Assembly (NCBI RefSeq): GCF_018861025.1
Contig: NZ_JAHKQH010000023.1
Coordinates: 122,762-186,761, forward strand
Direction: 5' to 3'
DNA from: Psychrosphaera sp. B3R10
GTDB taxonomy: Bacteria; Pseudomonadota; Gammaproteobacteria; Enterobacterales; Alteromonadaceae
Length of the DNA stretch: 64,000 bases
The position numbers and the translations under genes were made by a program. Of this stretch, positions 36,741 through 46,205 are shown piece after piece. Position 1 is the stretch's first letter. Every line of letters begins with the position of its first letter. The notes below the pieces were generated by a model. That model saw nothing but the letters and a program-made list of their open reading frames with translations. It did no database searches and had not been told where the DNA came from.

Positions 36741-36812
36741 CGACCTGCGTTTATATTTATCATTTCGACTATAAGTCATTTGATTAGTCGAAGGCTTACT
36801 ATTGAGAAAAAC

Positions 36813-37331
36813 ATGTTAGCAAGTGGTTTTGGTCATGTATCACCTAAGTGGGTTTTGCACATCGCGAATCGTCCAGACTTACCTGAATTTCACCACGATG
36901 ATTTTCGAGTACTAGCGGAAGGTGAAGTTGCGAGCATTATCCAAAATACGTCTAATCACTGGCGTAAAGTGTTTTCAATTATGGCGAAAATATCCTTTGC
37001 TTTGTATGACACCGGTTGCGAAAGTTGGCAGCAATATCGTGATACTAAACTGTTAACAGGTGCAGGGTTTGAGGCTTTGAACTATTTGCACTATGCTAAA
37101 GAAGGTGCTGATAATTATTTTTCGATTGTAGCGGGGTTCCAATACGCAGCAACTCAATTGAATCTGGATAAATTAATTACCCACCAAAGCACCAGTAAGC
37201 TGTTACGAATTGAAGGACGTGATTGCATCGTAACCCCGTATTTTGATTGGCGTCAGTTAAATAATGAATTACTCGATAAGTTGATTGGTGTTATGTCGTC
37301 ATCAATGCTTAAGAATACAGTAGATAAATAA
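36813..37331 (+). CDS. conserved protein, DUF6942-like
   Basis: 172-residue soluble protein with no signal peptide or membrane segment. The pattern HIANRPDLPEF, NHWRKVFSIMAKISFAL, WQQYRDTKLL and VTPYFDWRQLNNELLDKL resembles what I remember as DUF6942 in Vibrio and related genera; no function is known. ATG 36813 is chosen because GAG lies at normal distance and the homologous part begins there; TTG 36780 is an alternative. The stop codon overlaps the next start by one base (TAATG), so the following solute-binding-like gene is coupled to it. Confidence 0.6.
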   Translation: MLASGFGHVSPKWVLHIANRPDLPEFHHDDFRVLAEGEVASIIQNTSNHWRKVFSIMAKISFALYDTGCESWQQYRDTKLLTGAGFEALNYLHYAKEGADNYFSIVAGFQYAATQLNLDKLITHQSTSKLLRIEGRDCIVTPYFDWRQLNNELLDKLIGVMSSSMLKNTVDK

Positions 37332-38116
37332 TGGTTCGAATTAGAAATAGCCTTTTAGCGGTTGCGTTGTACCTTTTCAGTTATGGCGTTAATGCCTTTG
37401 ATACATTGCCTAAAGTGATTAAATTAGCGACAACAAACTGGTGTCCCTACGCCTGTGAAAACTTAAATTCATCACAAGGTATGGTATATGAGTATGTCCA
37501 ATATATTGGTGAACAACTAGGAACACGCATTGAAATTGAATTTTTACCTTGGTCTAGAGCGGTTAAATCGGTTGAGTCTGGGGTTTATGACGGGTTGCTT
37601 AGTGCAATTAAAACGGAAGCCCCAAGTCTAAAATTCACTACAACGCCGACGATGGAATACCAAGTTTGCTTTTTTAATCGTATGGAAGATGTTTCGAAAT
37701 ACCATGGAATTGATTCGTTAAAAAGTAAGCGGCTTGGGGCCATCGCAAGTTATGGCTATGGCGAGCCTATTGATAGTTATATTGCGGAAACAGAAAACAC
37801 AGAAAGAGTGATAAAACTAACTGGATCAGCTGGCGTATCACGCTTGATCTCATTATTGAACAAAAAACGTATCGACTTATTTTTAGAAGATAAAAACGTG
37901 CTGGTATGGAACATTAAGAACCAAAGTCGATTTAAACGTAACCAGTTAAAAGAAGCCGGGTGCTTGCCAAAAACGCCATTTTTTATCGCCGTTAATCCAA
38001 AGTTGACCTGGTCCGATAGTTTTATTGATGCGTTAAATACCTCACTCAAGCTAATGGCAAATAAACAATATTTGAATAACGAAATTAAACCCAAATACCT
38101 GCGACTAAGACATTAG
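37331..38116 (+). CDS. periplasmic solute-binding-like protein (SBP_bac_3 type)
   Basis: 261-residue exported protein with signal peptide (NSLLAVALYLFSYGVNAF). The mature part has IKLATTNWCPYACE, MVYEYVQYIGEQLGTRIEIE, PWSRAVKSVESGVYDGLLSA and a C-terminal helix, as in extracellular solute-binding proteins family 3. The start overlaps the stop of the DUF6942-like gene by one base. No ABC permease is adjacent; the ligand is unknown. In Alteromonadales many such orphan proteins exist. Confidence 0.78.
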   Translation: MVRIRNSLLAVALYLFSYGVNAFDTLPKVIKLATTNWCPYACENLNSSQGMVYEYVQYIGEQLGTRIEIEFLPWSRAVKSVESGVYDGLLSAIKTEAPSLKFTTTPTMEYQVCFFNRMEDVSKYHGIDSLKSKRLGAIASYGYGEPIDSYIAETENTERVIKLTGSAGVSRLISLLNKKRIDLFLEDKNVLVWNIKNQSRFKRNQLKEAGCLPKTPFFIAVNPKLTWSDSFIDALNTSLKLMANKQYLNNEIKPKYLRLRH

Positions 38117-38226
38117 TAAGTCGATGGACCTCTTGAACAAGTAGTACGCGGATAAATAGGCGTAAATCCTGATTGAATTTACTTAACTAATTATCCACGT
38201 TAATTATGTTATGGCTTTTATAAGAG

Positions 38227-39546
38227 CTATTTATCCGATGAAATTAAGATTAACTCCTGCTGCGGAGGAATTAGGTATTCAGCCCCTTGCTCGGTAATTA
38301 CTGCCATTTCTTCCACTGAAACTGTTTTAAATGTCCCATCAGCTCTTTTCCAGCTATGAAAGCCATCAAACGCAAAAACCATACCTACCTTTAATCGCTT
38401 TAATGCTGTGGGCCTAATCGTTTCACTGCGGGCACCACTTAAACTTGGTCCGGTGTCGTGGGCAACATAACCAACAGGGTGGCCTGTACTCCACATGACA
38501 TATTCCGAACCGGTTTCATTCATTATTTTAGTTTGTGCTTGATCTACTTCAAGTCCAGTGACCCCAGGTTTCATGGCGGCAAATGCGGCAAATCCGCCGT
38601 CTCGTCCGCTGTCCCAATAATGCTGAATGTTTTTAGGTGGTTTTGTTGTACCTGGTTCAAGTACATAGGCAAAGCGTTGTATGTCGCTCACCCATCTGTC
38701 GTGGAGTTTAACGCCAAAATCTATTTGAATCATGTCTCCAGGCATGATGACTTTGTTTGTTGGGTGAGAATGTCCTCGGTCAGGTCCAGAATTGACATTC
38801 GGGTTTTGATCCGGTGCCCATCCGTCTTTAACGCCATGTTGAGCCATTTTTTGTTTCAAAAATCTCGCGACATCTGCGTCTGTTGTTTTACCCGGAATCA
38901 CCATTTGGTACGCCTCAATTTGCCAAATAGATGCCAAACGAGCCGCTTCTTTCATAATCTCGACTTCTTCTGGCAATTTTACTGATAACCATTCATAAAC
39001 AACATCGTCAGAGCTCACTAAGCGCTTTGTAAACTCTTTGCCTAGGGCTTTAGTGAGTCGACTATATTGGGAGTAACTCAAGCCATCGGCTTGGGCGTTT
39101 GAGTTAGACATATTAATTGCAATTTTACCGAACCCTTGATCGTGAATAAAGTTCGCAGCACTGTCGATGGCCTGCTGACCACGAGGGACAGGGATTACTT
39201 TCTGATGGATCTTTAAGTCAGCCAAAGCGGTGGCTTCACTTGATGGTGAAAATACCAGCGAATGAAAAACGCCATTTCGATTATAAAAAAGGTAAGCGGC
39301 TTCACCACCTGCATTTTCACAGCCGATATGGTCGGCGAGTGGATCATTATTATTTTCCCGGCACAATACCAGCCACAAATCTACATTTGCTGCTGTTAAT
39401 GCGGCGGGTAGCAGTGTGCTGATCCGAGTTTTTCTAATTTCAGGCCAGGGTGATTGTGATTGTGCCGTACTCATAAAACTTGATAATGCCAACAGACCAA
39501 CAACGAGTGGTCCACATAAAGCGCTCAATTTACTAACTTTTTTCAA
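38227..39546 (-). CDS. exported M24 family metallopeptidase (Xaa-Pro aminopeptidase-like)
   Basis: 439 residues with a signal peptide (LCGPLVVGLLALSSFMSTAQS). The creatinase-type N-terminal domain (about 35-180) is followed by a pita-bread M24 domain. Metal ligands by alignment: Asp in MIQIDFGVKLH, Asp in VSDIQRFAY, His in GHPVGYVAHD and Glu in SVEEMAVITEQG. The position of the fourth ligand, usually Glu in an FTIEPG-like strand, reads FAFDGFHSW, so an Asp stands there. It may still bind metal or may be a non-canonical member. The gene has GGAG before ATG and stands alone. Confidence 0.85.
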   Translation of the reverse strand: MKKVSKLSALCGPLVVGLLALSSFMSTAQSQSPWPEIRKTRISTLLPAALTAANVDLWLVLCRENNNDPLADHIGCENAGGEAAYLFYNRNGVFHSLVFSPSSEATALADLKIHQKVIPVPRGQQAIDSAANFIHDQGFGKIAINMSNSNAQADGLSYSQYSRLTKALGKEFTKRLVSSDDVVYEWLSVKLPEEVEIMKEAARLASIWQIEAYQMVIPGKTTDADVARFLKQKMAQHGVKDGWAPDQNPNVNSGPDRGHSHPTNKVIMPGDMIQIDFGVKLHDRWVSDIQRFAYVLEPGTTKPPKNIQHYWDSGRDGGFAAFAAMKPGVTGLEVDQAQTKIMNETGSEYVMWSTGHPVGYVAHDTGPSLSGARSETIRPTALKRLKVGMVFAFDGFHSWKRADGTFKTVSVEEMAVITEQGAEYLIPPQQELILISSDK

Positions 39547-39807
39547 TTGGAGGTCCTCAAATAAAAATACGGAAAATACGTTATGGAGATGAGGTTCACA
39601 CTACGACATCAAACAAATTGCGTCTATTAGCGCAAGTTGGTTAACAGCAAAATCAAGACGAAATGAGGTTAGGGGAAAAATAACAAATGAAAATGGGGGA
39701 ATTTTGTAATTAAGAGGCGAACTCATATTTGGATATGAAGTCCACCACTTACTTTTATTCGCGCTAATCTAAACAGTGACAAGAAGAGCGCTAACATAGT
39801 TTGGGGG

Positions 39808-40392
39808 TTACCAGAATAACTTCCAACCCGCCCATTGAACATCAAAGCCTTCCATTGGGCTACGTTTAAACCCCGATCGAACAAATTGATTCATTTTACC
39901 TTCGGTATAGGCAAGTAACATATTTGCAAGTGCGGCGTCATCAATTGGAAAAGACTTACCTTCACGTAACTTTCGTTCACGTAGAACTTGTTTTAATTGG
40001 GTTTCTAACTTTTCAAATAAGGTCGCTACTCGTTCACGCAGACGATCATGCTCTCCCATCAAAGCATCTCCAGTTAAGATTGAAGTTATGCCCCTGTTCA
40101 TTTCAGCAAACCCCAAAATTAGTTTTAAGATATTTGAAACGCGCCCTTCGGTTGTTTTATCTTTTTCTAGGATGATATTGATACGCGACAACAAAGTGCC
40201 TTCAATAAATTCAATTAACCCTTCAAACATCCGAGCTTTGCTAGGAAAGTGTCTATATAGCGCTGCTTCCGATACGCCAACTTTTTCGGCGAGTTTTGCC
40301 GTCGTAATTCTTTGACCAGAGTGACTTTCCAACATTTCTGCTAAACATTGCAGTATCTGTTCCTTACGATTCCCTTTTTTTGCGGCAGGCAT
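39808..40392 (-). CDS. slmA: nucleoid occlusion factor SlmA
   Basis: TetR-family DNA-binding protein that blocks FtsZ assembly over the nucleoid. 194 residues, close to the 198 of E. coli. N-terminal [20 protein letters not shown] is followed by the helix-turn-helix with [20 protein letters not shown], a SlmA hallmark; the C-terminus has [14 protein letters not shown]. It follows coaBC after 27 bases in the same direction; in E. coli dut lies between the two, and it is absent here. Confidence 0.93.
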   Translation of the reverse strand: MPAAKKGNRKEQILQCLAEMLESHSGQRITTAKLAEKVGVSEAALYRHFPSKARMFEGLIEFIEGTLLSRINIILEKDKTTEGRVSNILKLILGFAEMNRGITSILTGDALMGEHDRLRERVATLFEKLETQLKQVLRERKLREGKSFPIDDAALANMLLAYTEGKMNQFVRSGFKRSPMEGFDVQWAGWKLFW

Positions 40393-40419
40393 AGTTTTCC
40401 CCAGCTCATTTATTATTAG

Positions 40420-41631
40420 TTAATTTGACGGTAATAGAGTCGAAATGATCTGCATTAGCTCATCTCCTAACTCACTTTTTGTATTAAGAGGTAAGTCCTT
40501 ACTACCGCCAGCATAGAATACTTTAAGCGCATTTTGATCTGAATTAAAGCCTTGTCCGGAGATAGATACATCATTTGCACAGATCATGTCCAATTTTTTA
40601 CGATTCATCTTGTCTATGGCGTACTGTTCAATATTTTGCGTTTCTGCAGCAAACCCTACAACAAAAGGGCGATTAGACTCTAGTTGCGCCACACTAGCGA
40701 CAATGTCTGGGTTTTGGATAAGCGAGATAGTCAAACTGTCATCGCCTGACTTTTTTAACTTGTGATCTGATTGCTCAGCGACTCGATAATCAGCTACAGC
40801 AGCACAAGCAATAAAGACATCAGTATGTTCAGCAAGAGACATCACCATGGCATGCATATCGACAGCGCTTTCAACATCATGTCGCATAACACCGTTTGGT
40901 GTGGCTAAATTAACTGGGCCTGCGACCAAAGTTACATCGGCACCTAACTTGGCGGCTGCTTCGGCAATGGCAAAGCCCATTTTACCACTGCTGTGGTTTG
41001 ATATATATCGAACCGGATCAATGGCTTCTCTAGTTGGACCCGCTGTTATTACCACGGCTTTACCTTTGAGTATTTGTTCTGCAGGCGTTAAGAAGTTAAC
41101 AACATGTTCGACTATCTGCATAGGTTCAATCATTCGACCATGACCAATATCACCACAGGCTTGTTCACCACTGGCAGGGCCCCATATATGAACGCCTCTG
41201 TTGGCCAGTAACGCTAAGTTACTTTGAGTCGCAGCATGAGCATACATCTGCTGATTCATTGCCGGACAAATCGCGACAGGGGCTGGAGTGGCTAAAAGCA
41301 GAGTAGATGCTAAGTCCCCGGCAAGTCCCGCTGCCATTTTGGCTATGACGTCAGCGCTGGCAGGCGCAACGACAATTAAGTCGGCCCATTTTGCGAATTC
41401 AATATGGCCCATGGCCGCTTCTGCATTGGTATCGAGTAGATCTTCAGCGACGGGTTCGCCACTAACAGCTTGCAAAGTTAACGGCGTAATAAATGCCTTG
41501 GCACCAGAGGTCATAACAACTTTAACCTGAGCGCCTTGCTCTTTTACCCGTCGAACAAACTCGGGGGTTTTATAAGCAGCAATGCCACCTGTAACTATGA
41601 GTAAAATATTTTTATTTAATAACTGGACCAT
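40420..41631 (-). CDS. coaBC: bifunctional phosphopantothenoylcysteine decarboxylase / synthetase
   Basis: Coenzyme A biosynthesis: CoaB couples cysteine to 4'-phosphopantothenate, CoaC decarboxylates the product. 403 residues from ATG 41631, matching family length; a longer reading to 41718 adds 29 residues with no match. The flavoprotein CoaC part starts [19 protein letters not shown], with catalytic-region PAMNQQMY; the CoaB part starts [20 protein letters not shown] and includes the NHSSGKMG loop. It is divergent from radC and followed by slmA. Confidence 0.96.
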   Translation of the reverse strand: MVQLLNKNILLIVTGGIAAYKTPEFVRRVKEQGAQVKVVMTSGAKAFITPLTLQAVSGEPVAEDLLDTNAEAAMGHIEFAKWADLIVVAPASADVIAKMAAGLAGDLASTLLLATPAPVAICPAMNQQMYAHAATQSNLALLANRGVHIWGPASGEQACGDIGHGRMIEPMQIVEHVVNFLTPAEQILKGKAVVITAGPTREAIDPVRYISNHSSGKMGFAIAEAAAKLGADVTLVAGPVNLATPNGVMRHDVESAVDMHAMVMSLAEHTDVFIACAAVADYRVAEQSDHKLKKSGDDSLTISLIQNPDIVASVAQLESNRPFVVGFAAETQNIEQYAIDKMNRKKLDMICANDVSISGQGFNSDQNALKVFYAGGSKDLPLNTKSELGDELMQIISTLLPSN

Positions 41632-41762
41632 GCCGCCTAGCCAATCTGGTATAAGTATAAAGTTTGATGGCACATACCTTATCTTCTTTCTGTGATTTTC
41701 ACCATAGAGGAGTGACAAAATTGTGCCTTAATACTGCTAAATTATAAGAGAAGGAAAATAAC

Positions 41763-42431
41763 ATGGATGATTGTGTTAGTGAGTATTTACCTCGGGAAAA
41801 GTTGTTGAATAATGGTGCACATTCGCTGTCGGATGTTGAATTGTTAGCGATATTCCTGCGAGTAGGAATTGCAGGGAAACCAGTATTGACTCTTGCTCAT
41901 GACCTGCTTAAAGAGTTTGGAACATTACGCCATCTAATGTCAGTTGAGTGTAGTCAAATGTGTAAAATTAAGGGGCTTGGTCCTGCTAAGTTTGTGCAAT
42001 TACAAGCGGCTCTTGAGATGTCTAAGCGTTATTTAAAAGAAGTCATGTTTGAGAAACCACTTATGGATTCTCCAAATGCAGTACGTGATTATTTGCATCA
42101 GTTGTTAAGCGATGAGCCTTATGAGCAGTTTTGGTTAGTACACCTAGACAATCAACATCGGGTGCTAAATGCAGAAGTGCTATTTAAAGGCACTATTGAT
42201 GCGGCAGCGGTTTATCCAAGAGTGGTTATAGACTCAATTATAAAGAATAAAACTGCAGCGGTTATTTTCGCCCATAACCACCCATCAGGGATTTGTGAAC
42301 CAAGCCACTCGGACATTCAACTAACGAAAAGGCTTAAAGAAATTTTACAAATGATTGATGTGCGAACGCTCGATCACTTTGTAGTAGGTCACAATACGGT
42401 AACGTCATTTGCAGAACGTGGTCTGTTGTAG
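41763..42431 (+). CDS. radC: RadC family protein (JAMM domain)
   Basis: 222 residues. Helix-hairpin-helix-like N-terminal part (SVECSQMCKIKGLGPAKFVQ) and a C-terminal JAMM/MPN+ domain with HNHPSGICEPSHSD, the HxHx7SxxD metal motif, and an upstream Glu in LNAEVLFKGTID. The historical radiation-repair role is doubtful; function is open. AAGGAA lies before the ATG. It is divergent from coaBC, as in many gammaproteobacteria, but the usual downstream partner rpmB is 4.2 kb away here. Confidence 0.93.
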   Translation: MDDCVSEYLPREKLLNNGAHSLSDVELLAIFLRVGIAGKPVLTLAHDLLKEFGTLRHLMSVECSQMCKIKGLGPAKFVQLQAALEMSKRYLKEVMFEKPLMDSPNAVRDYLHQLLSDEPYEQFWLVHLDNQHRVLNAEVLFKGTIDAAAVYPRVVIDSIIKNKTAAVIFAHNHPSGICEPSHSDIQLTKRLKEILQMIDVRTLDHFVVGHNTVTSFAERGLL

Positions 42432-42533
42432 CGCTACTTAACTCAAGATTTAGTGTGCATGTTATGAATTAAATAGAGCTAGGTAGCCAGCATTCTGCAA
42501 TCTCGGATTTCTAGGCAGTTTCCAAAATTATAC

Positions 42534-42959
42534 TTAAGTGAATTTTCTGGCAATCCACGAACCTACGAGCATAGCGACAACGAACACAAAGGTTTGCCAA
42601 TAACCATAAATGAGTGACGCTATAGCAGGTCCTGGGCAATAACCTACAATTGCCCAGCCTGCGCCAAACATTGCGGCACCGGTTAATAATTTAGAGTCGA
42701 TATCTTTGCTTGTTGGGATTTCAAACTTGTCGTGAAAAATTGGTTTGTCGTTTTTTAGGACAAAGCGAAATGCGACGAAAGACACAATTAATGCGCCAGC
42801 CATTACAAAACCAAGAGTAATATCCCACTCGCCAAATAAGTCTAAAAATGACTGAACTTTTACCGTATTTGTCATGCCCGAGATTGCTAGACCTGCGCCA
42901 AATAGGCTACCGGCGATAATTGCAAATAAGTTTATTTTACTAAGCCATTTATTGTTCAT
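42534..42959 (-). CDS. YeeE/YedE family transporter half, DUF6691 type
   Basis: 141-residue inner-membrane protein with about four hydrophobic segments. The conserved GAAMFGAGWAIVGYCPGPAI holds the family cysteine. It starts directly after the stop of the paired gene, with no gap. Paired half-size YeeE/YedE proteins are linked to sulfur (thiosulfate or sulfide) transport in many bacteria. The rhodanese, dioxygenase or ArsR-type regulator often found with them are not adjacent. Confidence 0.85.
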   Translation of the reverse strand: MNNKWLSKINLFAIIAGSLFGAGLAISGMTNTVKVQSFLDLFGEWDITLGFVMAGALIVSFVAFRFVLKNDKPIFHDKFEIPTSKDIDSKLLTGAAMFGAGWAIVGYCPGPAIASLIYGYWQTFVFVVAMLVGSWIARKFT

Positions 42960-43385
42960 CTATATAACACCCCATATGTGTCGCAAAACAAAAACGGTGA
43001 TAAACCCAATCGCCATAAATGTAATTGTCGCAATAATTGAACGGGGAGACTTTCTAGCAATTCCACAGATACCGTGACCACTTGTGCAGCCGTTTCCGAG
43101 CTGCGTACCAAACCCAACCAAAAGTCCGGCAATTATTAGCAAGTAGATATTGTCAGTTGGTGCTGCTGGAATTGCGATTGGCGTTAGCAAATGAATTAAA
43201 AAAGCACCTGAGACTAAACCAAGAATAAACGTAATCCGCCACTTTTTATCAGTTATCTGAGGCATAAAAAGTGAAAATGTAATACCGCAGATGCCTGCAA
43301 TTCTGCCAAGTGTATATAGCAATAGCGTTGCGGATAAGCCAATTAAGCCACCACCTACTAAGGCCAATAGATAGATATGTTCCAT
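42960..43385 (-). CDS. YeeE/YedE family transporter half
   Basis: 141-residue inner-membrane protein with four to five hydrophobic segments and the family core LGNGCTSGHGICGIARKSPR, carrying two conserved cysteines. It is the first gene of a two-gene unit with the DUF6691-type half directly behind it. Together they make the same number of helices as full-length TsuA-type thiosulfate importers. Role in sulfur transport is inferred from the family. Confidence 0.87.
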   Translation of the reverse strand: MEHIYLLALVGGGLIGLSATLLLYTLGRIAGICGITFSLFMPQITDKKWRITFILGLVSGAFLIHLLTPIAIPAAPTDNIYLLIIAGLLVGFGTQLGNGCTSGHGICGIARKSPRSIIATITFMAIGFITVFVLRHIWGVI

Positions 43386-43552
43386 CGCTTTGTTCTCGTG
43401 TTCTATAATTGATAAATTAGAGTTAATTACTGCATAGTCTAAATCATATTGACGGCTTAAGATTGTAATTTAAGGCAATACGGTAAAATTACTGTGAAAA
43501 AGGAGCGTAAAAATTTATCATTGGTGCATCAAACCTATCTGCATGGCATGTT

Positions 43553-44611
43553 ATGACGTCAAAAACTTTACTTTTTGTTCCTGTATCTTCTAAAAAAGGT
43601 ATAGGAGAGTATATGCGTTCCAATATTATTGCATCGCATTTCAAAAGTTTACACAGCGACGTTGATATCCATTTTGTTTTAAGTGAACAAGCCCCTTATA
43701 AACATGACTGCCAGTTTCCTGTTCATTTGACACCATCGTCGCCCACCAACTGTACCGACGAAGTTAATCAAATCATTGATAAGCTAAAGCCTGACATCGT
43801 TATTTTTGACGCGGCAGGACGGGGTCAGCAAATGAAGCATGCAATGAATACGGGCGCTAAAGTTGTTTTTATTAGCCAACACCCAAAAAAGCGAGCAAAA
43901 GGGCTTATGTTAAGTCGTTTGCCTTTTATTACTCAACATTGGATAGCACAACCTGAATTTGCCTTGCCTGCACTGAGTATATGGGAAAGAGTCAAACTCG
44001 CGTTATATCGAAAGCCTTTGCCCACTTATCTTGGTTGCCTATATCAGCAACCGAGTTTAACAGAAGAAAAAACGACTTTAGCGTCGTTTGGATTAGTTGA
44101 AAATGACTACGTTTTGTTGAGTGCAGGCTCTGGAGGCCATACGCTGGATGGTCAGCCTGCGTCAGTTGTCTTTAGCGATATCGCAATCAAAGTCAGTAGA
44201 GAGTTGAAGCTTAAATGTATTGTGGTACTCGGGTCTAGTTTTGCCGGTACAGTTCCCGCTAATACAGCATCTGTTTATTTTGTTAAAAAGTTGGAAAATA
44301 ACAGTTTTATCGCACTTTTGGCCAATTGTCGGTTTGCGTTATTAAGTGGTGGCGGTTCGTTGTTACAAGGCATTGCGATGAAAAAAATGGTGGTAACGAC
44401 ATCGGTTGCTAAAGACCAACCTGCTAGGATCCGCGCCTGTGAGAAAGAACAATTAGTCTTAAGTGCAGAGCCTAATAGTCGGGATATTTATGCGGCGGTA
44501 CAGCAAATTTTACAGTCAGAAACCAATTTAGCCCTTAACAACGCTCTTACTAAATGCTCATTAACAAACGGCATTGGACAAACTGAAAAGTTACTTTCGG
44601 GTCTTCTATAA
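43553..44611 (+). CDS. GT-B glycosyltransferase-like protein
   Basis: 352-residue cytoplasmic protein with two Rossmann-like halves. The N-terminus, TLLFVPVSSKKGIGEYMRS, resembles glycosyltransferase family 28/PseG-type proteins; the C-terminal half has LLSAGSGGHT and ALLSGGGSLLQGIAMKKMVV, the nucleotide-sugar-binding pattern of MurG-like enzymes. It precedes two CDP-glycerol genes in the same direction with a gap of 104 bases, and may add a sugar to the same surface polymer. Donor and acceptor are unknown. Confidence 0.7.
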   Translation: MTSKTLLFVPVSSKKGIGEYMRSNIIASHFKSLHSDVDIHFVLSEQAPYKHDCQFPVHLTPSSPTNCTDEVNQIIDKLKPDIVIFDAAGRGQQMKHAMNTGAKVVFISQHPKKRAKGLMLSRLPFITQHWIAQPEFALPALSIWERVKLALYRKPLPTYLGCLYQQPSLTEEKTTLASFGLVENDYVLLSAGSGGHTLDGQPASVVFSDIAIKVSRELKLKCIVVLGSSFAGTVPANTASVYFVKKLENNSFIALLANCRFALLSGGGSLLQGIAMKKMVVTTSVAKDQPARIRACEKEQLVLSAEPNSRDIYAAVQQILQSETNLALNNALTKCSLTNGIGQTEKLLSGLL

Positions 44612-44715
44612 AAGGTGTCGTGAATAAAATCCTCCGACTATTAATGAGTACCTTCTAAACCTGAATTGCATTACAATTTAATCATACGCGAAATTAAAAT
44701 TAACAAGAGTTTTAT

Positions 44716-45801
44716 ATGAATGTCATATTTGATGTATTGCACCTCTATTACTTGCCTCAATATTTACCTGTTTTAAAAACGTTGCAAGCGGCAAGTGCAG
44801 ATGTTCATTTTGTATTTTACAAACAGGGTGATGAGCCGCTAAATCAAGTGTGTCGAGAAGTAATAGAGCAAGAAAAATTAACGGCGACTTGGGTGGATGA
44901 CTGGGAGGAAGCATTGGCTTTTTACCTATCTCAAAAAGCAGACTGGTTAATTTTTGGTAATAAAGTCGCTAATTTAGATGAACTTCACGCAGTAAGTAAG
45001 ACAGTGATGATGCAACATGGCATTGGGCCTAAGCGTTGCTATTATCAAAATTCAGAATCACCTACAACCGTACGTTTTATCGAAGGTAAGCATAGACTAA
45101 AACGTTTGTTGGATTTATATCCTGACGGTAGCTTTATCGATACCGGTTATGCCAAGCTAGATCCCTTATTCCAACAGTTAGAAAATTCGATGACACTTGA
45201 GTCGTTAGGACTTGACCCATCGAAAAAAACGATATTATACGCGCCAACATTTTACCCAAGTTCTATTGAGTGTTTTTCAAAAAAGTTTGCTAAAGAATTC
45301 GCTGATTTTAACATTATTCTAAAACCTCACTTTTTTAGCTTAACTAAGAAAAAATACCATAAACAACGAAAACTGTTAGAAAATTGGGCGACACATGACA
45401 ATGTGTATCTAGCCACTGTAAGCGACTATAACCTTATCCCATTTATGGCAATATCTGACTTAATGTTATCAGACGCATCATCAGCGATATTTGAGTTCGC
45501 AGCTTTAGGTAAACCTGTGGTTTGGTGTGATTTTTACAAATTACGTTGGAGTTATCGTGGCATATTTAAATATCGATTTGACCGAAGAATAGACGAAGAT
45601 ATCCAGTATTTTAATCAAGTTGCTTATCGAGCTGCGGATTATAGCGAACTTGTTGTAACTGTCCGTACTGCGGTAGATGCCGGTGTTAAGGCTGGTACAG
45701 CCGATGTAATCGAAAAGTTAGCAGGCAGTATCGATGGCCATTGTTCAAATCGAATTGTTGAGTATTTATTAGCTAATACAAAGTCAGGGAGTGACTCATG
45801 A
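44716..45801 (+). CDS. CDP-glycerol glycerophosphotransferase-like protein (TagB/TagF family)
   Basis: 361 residues. The family pattern is visible: ILYAPTFYPSS, ILKPHFFSL and LSDASSAIFEFAALGKPVVW, matching the CDP-glycerol:glycerophosphotransferase fold. It should move glycerol-phosphate from CDP-glycerol to an acceptor. Shorter than Gram-positive TagF, close to TagB-like single-domain enzymes. It overlaps the next gene, a glycerol-3-phosphate cytidylyltransferase, by four bases (ATGA), giving substrate supply and use in one unit. Confidence 0.85.
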   Translation: MNVIFDVLHLYYLPQYLPVLKTLQAASADVHFVFYKQGDEPLNQVCREVIEQEKLTATWVDDWEEALAFYLSQKADWLIFGNKVANLDELHAVSKTVMMQHGIGPKRCYYQNSESPTTVRFIEGKHRLKRLLDLYPDGSFIDTGYAKLDPLFQQLENSMTLESLGLDPSKKTILYAPTFYPSSIECFSKKFAKEFADFNIILKPHFFSLTKKKYHKQRKLLENWATHDNVYLATVSDYNLIPFMAISDLMLSDASSAIFEFAALGKPVVWCDFYKLRWSYRGIFKYRFDRRIDEDIQYFNQVAYRAADYSELVVTVRTAVDAGVKAGTADVIEKLAGSIDGHCSNRIVEYLLANTKSGSDS

Positions 45802-46205
45802 AAAAAGTAATTACTTTTGGAACCTTTGATGTGTTTCACGCAGGTCATGTAAAAATCCTAGAACGGGCAAAATCGCTCGGCGATTATCTTATCGTTGGTG
45901 TGTCATCAGATGCATTAAACAAAAGTAAAAAAGATCGTTTCCCAATTTATTCACAAGCCGACAGATTACATATCGTTGAGTCTCTAAGATGTGTTGATGC
46001 TGTATTTGTCGAAGAGTCTCTAGATTTAAAAGCAACCTACATCAAAATGTTTGATGCTGACGTCCTGGTTATGGGAGACGATTGGAAAGGAAAATTTGAT
46101 CACTTTAGTGATATTTGCGAAGTCACGTATTTCGAACGAACACCGTCTATTTCAACAACCGAAATTATAGAAGTGGTGCGAAGCGGGGTATATGAGAAAA
46201 ATTAG
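45798..46205 (+). CDS. glycerol-3-phosphate cytidylyltransferase (TagD-like)
   Basis: 135-residue nucleotidyltransferase making CDP-glycerol from CTP and glycerol-3-phosphate. N-terminal ITFGTFDVFHAGHVKILERA holds the HxGH motif; RTPSISTTEII is the second signature, found in TagD/GCT enzymes (RTxGISTT-type). Length matches TagD (about 130). The start overlaps the upstream transferase stop (ATGA). Known mainly from teichoic-acid synthesis in Gram-positives and from some Gram-negative capsules and O-antigens. Confidence 0.9.
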   Translation: MKKVITFGTFDVFHAGHVKILERAKSLGDYLIVGVSSDALNKSKKDRFPIYSQADRLHIVESLRCVDAVFVEESLDLKATYIKMFDADVLVMGDDWKGKFDHFSDICEVTYFERTPSISTTEIIEVVRSGVYEKN

